Shown here piece by piece: positions 5,647 through 6,787 of a stretch of 6,787 bases of DNA (positions are counted from its first letter, which is position 1; each line of letters starts with the position of its first letter). The position numbers and the translations under genes are program-made. The notes under the pieces are model-generated. The model did not search any database, was not told where the DNA came from, and saw only the letters and a program-made list of their open reading frames with translations. Origin of the DNA: Candidatus Epulonipiscium sp. Its GTDB lineage: Bacteria; Bacillota_A; Clostridia; Lachnospirales; Cellulosilyticaceae. The stretch spans positions 1 to 6,787 of the forward strand of contig DUUM01000258.1 in assembly GCA_012841565.1 (NCBI GenBank), given 5' to 3'.

Positions 5647-6628
5647 AGAATTTGAAAATAGATTTATAAATGAGGAGATACCACAAACAGATTTGAATAA
5701 AGATGCCATTATGTACAATATAAGCAGGAAATATGACAATAGGAAAAGAATGAGTAAAGGTATGAAACGGGTCGCAATAGCTATGCTTATATCAATTATT
5801 GCAATACCTGCTTTAACTAATGGAAACTTATCTTATGCAGAAGTTTATAAGAATATAATGAAGTCTATTTATGGTGAAGTAGTTGAATTTCTACCAGATA
5901 AAGATGATGGAGGGTTTAAGTTTATTGTAACAGAACAAACAGAAGAAGAGATAGAAATGTATGAAAAGATTGCTATGATGGAGGTAGGCGAGTCTTATGA
6001 AGAAATAAAGGAACAACTAGAACAAGGAGAATGTGCAAGGCTAATTCATTTGGAATTTTATGAAGCAACGGGTGGTAGTACCTACATTGTACAGCAACCA
6101 TTAGTATTTAAAGATATTAATAGTATTAGAGATTATGGCTTGGATATAAGTATACCAAAATATATACCAAAGGGTTATAAATTTAAAGAAGCTAGATTGA
6201 CTTTTACTCCAAGTGATAGTAGCGAAGAAACTATGGCCAAATATGATATAATGGCTGAAGAAGCAAGGGGGCAAAATTTAGTCTATACCTGGGAAAAGAT
6301 AAAAGATAAGATGAAGTCTAATTTAGTTATGGAATATGTGCCGAAAAGAAAGGCAGATTGGGATAAATCTATAACTGTAGAGATAAATCTTACAGATTAT
6401 GATGCAGCAACTCAAGCTTTAGTCGTTGAAGATTCTGATTACGAGGTTGAGATAGTTAACATAGGAGATCAGGAAGTAATGCAGTGGAATTATGGAAACG
6501 AAAGTCCTTGGAAATACTTTACTTTTAAAGTGCCAAATAGGGAGTATAAGACCTATGAGATATCAATAGTAAAGGACAATCCCTTATCCAATAAGGAGAT
6601 ACAAAAGATGATAAAGAGCTTTGATTAA
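5624..6628 (+). CDS. Single-pass membrane protein with DUF4367-like domain, probable anti-sigma factor
   Basis: This is a 334-residue protein with a cytoplasmic N-terminal part (about 1-46), one membrane helix (about 48-66, RVAIAMLISIIAIPAL) and a long extracytoplasmic part. The segment about 72-160 is acidic and helical. From about 168 to the end it has the pattern of DUF4367: ISIPKYIPKGYKFKEA near 175-190, an alternating strand pattern, and a closing LSNKEIQKMIKSF helix. DUF4367 proteins commonly sit beside ECF sigma genes in Firmicutes, and the N-terminal cytoplasmic part would be the sigma-binding piece; that role is inferred from topology and gene order. No zinc-binding HxxxCxxC motif is present. 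The GTG start has AGGGAGG at 5608-5614, nine bases upstream, inside the sigma gene, so the two are probably co-translated. Confidence 0.78.
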   Translation: MRKFQSIEEFENRFINEEIPQTDLNKDAIMYNISRKYDNRKRMSKGMKRVAIAMLISIIAIPALTNGNLSYAEVYKNIMKSIYGEVVEFLPDKDDGGFKFIVTEQTEEEIEMYEKIAMMEVGESYEEIKEQLEQGECARLIHLEFYEATGGSTYIVQQPLVFKDINSIRDYGLDISIPKYIPKGYKFKEARLTFTPSDSSEETMAKYDIMAEEARGQNLVYTWEKIKDKMKSNLVMEYVPKRKADWDKSITVEINLTDYDAATQALVVEDSDYEVEIVNIGDQEVMQWNYGNESPWKYFTFKVPNREYKTYEISIVKDNPLSNKEIQKMIKSFD

Positions 6629-6641
6629 TGCTTTTTATAAA

Positions 6642-6665
6642 TGTCACAAATTCCGATTTTTGTCC
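6642..6665 (+). repeat. Probable IS3-family left terminal inverted repeat
   Basis: The sequence begins TGTCACAAATTCC and continues through TTTTTGTCC. The exact inner limit cannot be set without the matching right end; the call rests on the TG tip and the position just upstream of an IS3 OrfA. Confidence 0.5.
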
Positions 6666-6680
6666 TGATATAATTAAGTT

Positions 6681-6711
6681 GTAACACCTTGGTATAGAAA
6701 TTTGATATAAT
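6681..6711 (+). promoter_or_regulatory. Candidate promoter of the IS3 transposase gene
   Basis: A perfect TATAAT lies at 6706-6711, preceded by GTAACA (6681-6686, four of six -35 matches) at a rather long 19-bp gap. A second TATAAT lies at 6669-6674, within a repeated TGATATAAT (6666-6674 and 6703-6711). The weak -35 is normal for low-activity IS promoters. Confidence 0.4.
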
Positions 6712-6737
6712 AAATTAAAACCAAGGAGAGATCAAGA

Positions 6738-6787
6738 ATGGCTAATTATCGCAGATATGAACCTGAACTTAAAGAAAAAGTATTACG
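6738..6787 (+). CDS. IS3-family transposase OrfA, N-terminal fragment
   Basis: ATG at 6738 opens a frame to the window edge reading MANYRRYEPELKEKVLR. The pattern Y/F-x-PE-x-K-x-x-V is the start of the helix-turn-helix DNA-binding domain of IS3-family OrfA proteins. AAGGAGA at 6723-6729 is a good ribosome binding site, eight bases upstream. Only 16 complete codons are visible, so intactness and the downstream OrfB cannot be judged. Confidence 0.75.
   Translation, partial: MANYRRYEPELKEKVL

Larger units (their letters stand above)
6642..6787 (+). mobile_element. Left end of an IS3-family insertion sequence (partial)
   Basis: The element appears to begin at TGTCACAAATTCCG (6642), with the 5'-TG typical of IS3-family ends, and runs off the window. 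An OrfA start lies about 96 bp inside, a normal distance. The insertion is 13 bp after the stop of the DUF4367 gene, so that gene is intact, but any terminator it had may be displaced. The right end and the 3-5 bp target duplication are outside the window. Confidence 0.7.

Noticed and set aside
1..6787. CRISPR array, tRNA or rRNA genes
   Set aside because: No regularly spaced repeats with unique spacers and no cloverleaf or rRNA-like stretch were found on either strand by eye.

Overview
The window is AT-rich and reads like a low-GC Gram-positive chromosome, most probably a Clostridia-type Firmicute. The coding bias is strongly A/T, the ribosome binding sites are strong (AGGAGG, AAGGAG, and an extended GGGGGTGAT), and the protein families are those common in clostridia. 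Species cannot be assigned from the sequence alone.

Layout, left to right. Bases 1-126 are the right end of an IS66-type insertion sequence: the last 24 codons of its transposase and a terminal inverted repeat ending CGCTTAC. About 178-379 is a decayed DDE transposase broken by at least two frameshifts, followed to 538 by an open stretch I do not recognise. Bases 549-584 hold a promoter region with a perfect 10-bp direct repeat at an 11-bp period, a plausible response-regulator operator.

Bases 625-4819 are five tightly packed co-directional genes: an ABC ATPase, two six-helix permeases, an OmpR-type response regulator and a membrane histidine kinase. The ATPase and permeases match the LanFEG (BcrA / MutE / MutG-like) transporters that protect cells from lantibiotics and related peptides, and the kinase/regulator pair is the usual partner. 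No lantibiotic precursor or modification gene lies in the window, so it looks like a stand-alone resistance module. The likely circuit is that the kinase senses a peptide or envelope damage, phosphorylates the regulator, and the regulator raises transcription from the promoter near 549-584.

Bases 4820-5115 are non-coding: a GC-rich patch of successive hairpins, then a strong intrinsic terminator (5006-5047) and a weak candidate promoter. Bases 5116-6628 encode a second unit: a small ECF-type sigma factor starting at TTG and, overlapping it by 23 bp, a single-pass membrane protein with a C-terminal DUF4367-like domain, probably its anti-sigma factor. From 6642 to the window edge is the left end of an IS3-family element with the start of its OrfA. 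The stress/resistance cargo is therefore bounded on both sides by insertion sequences of different families, as in an accessory or rearranged region.
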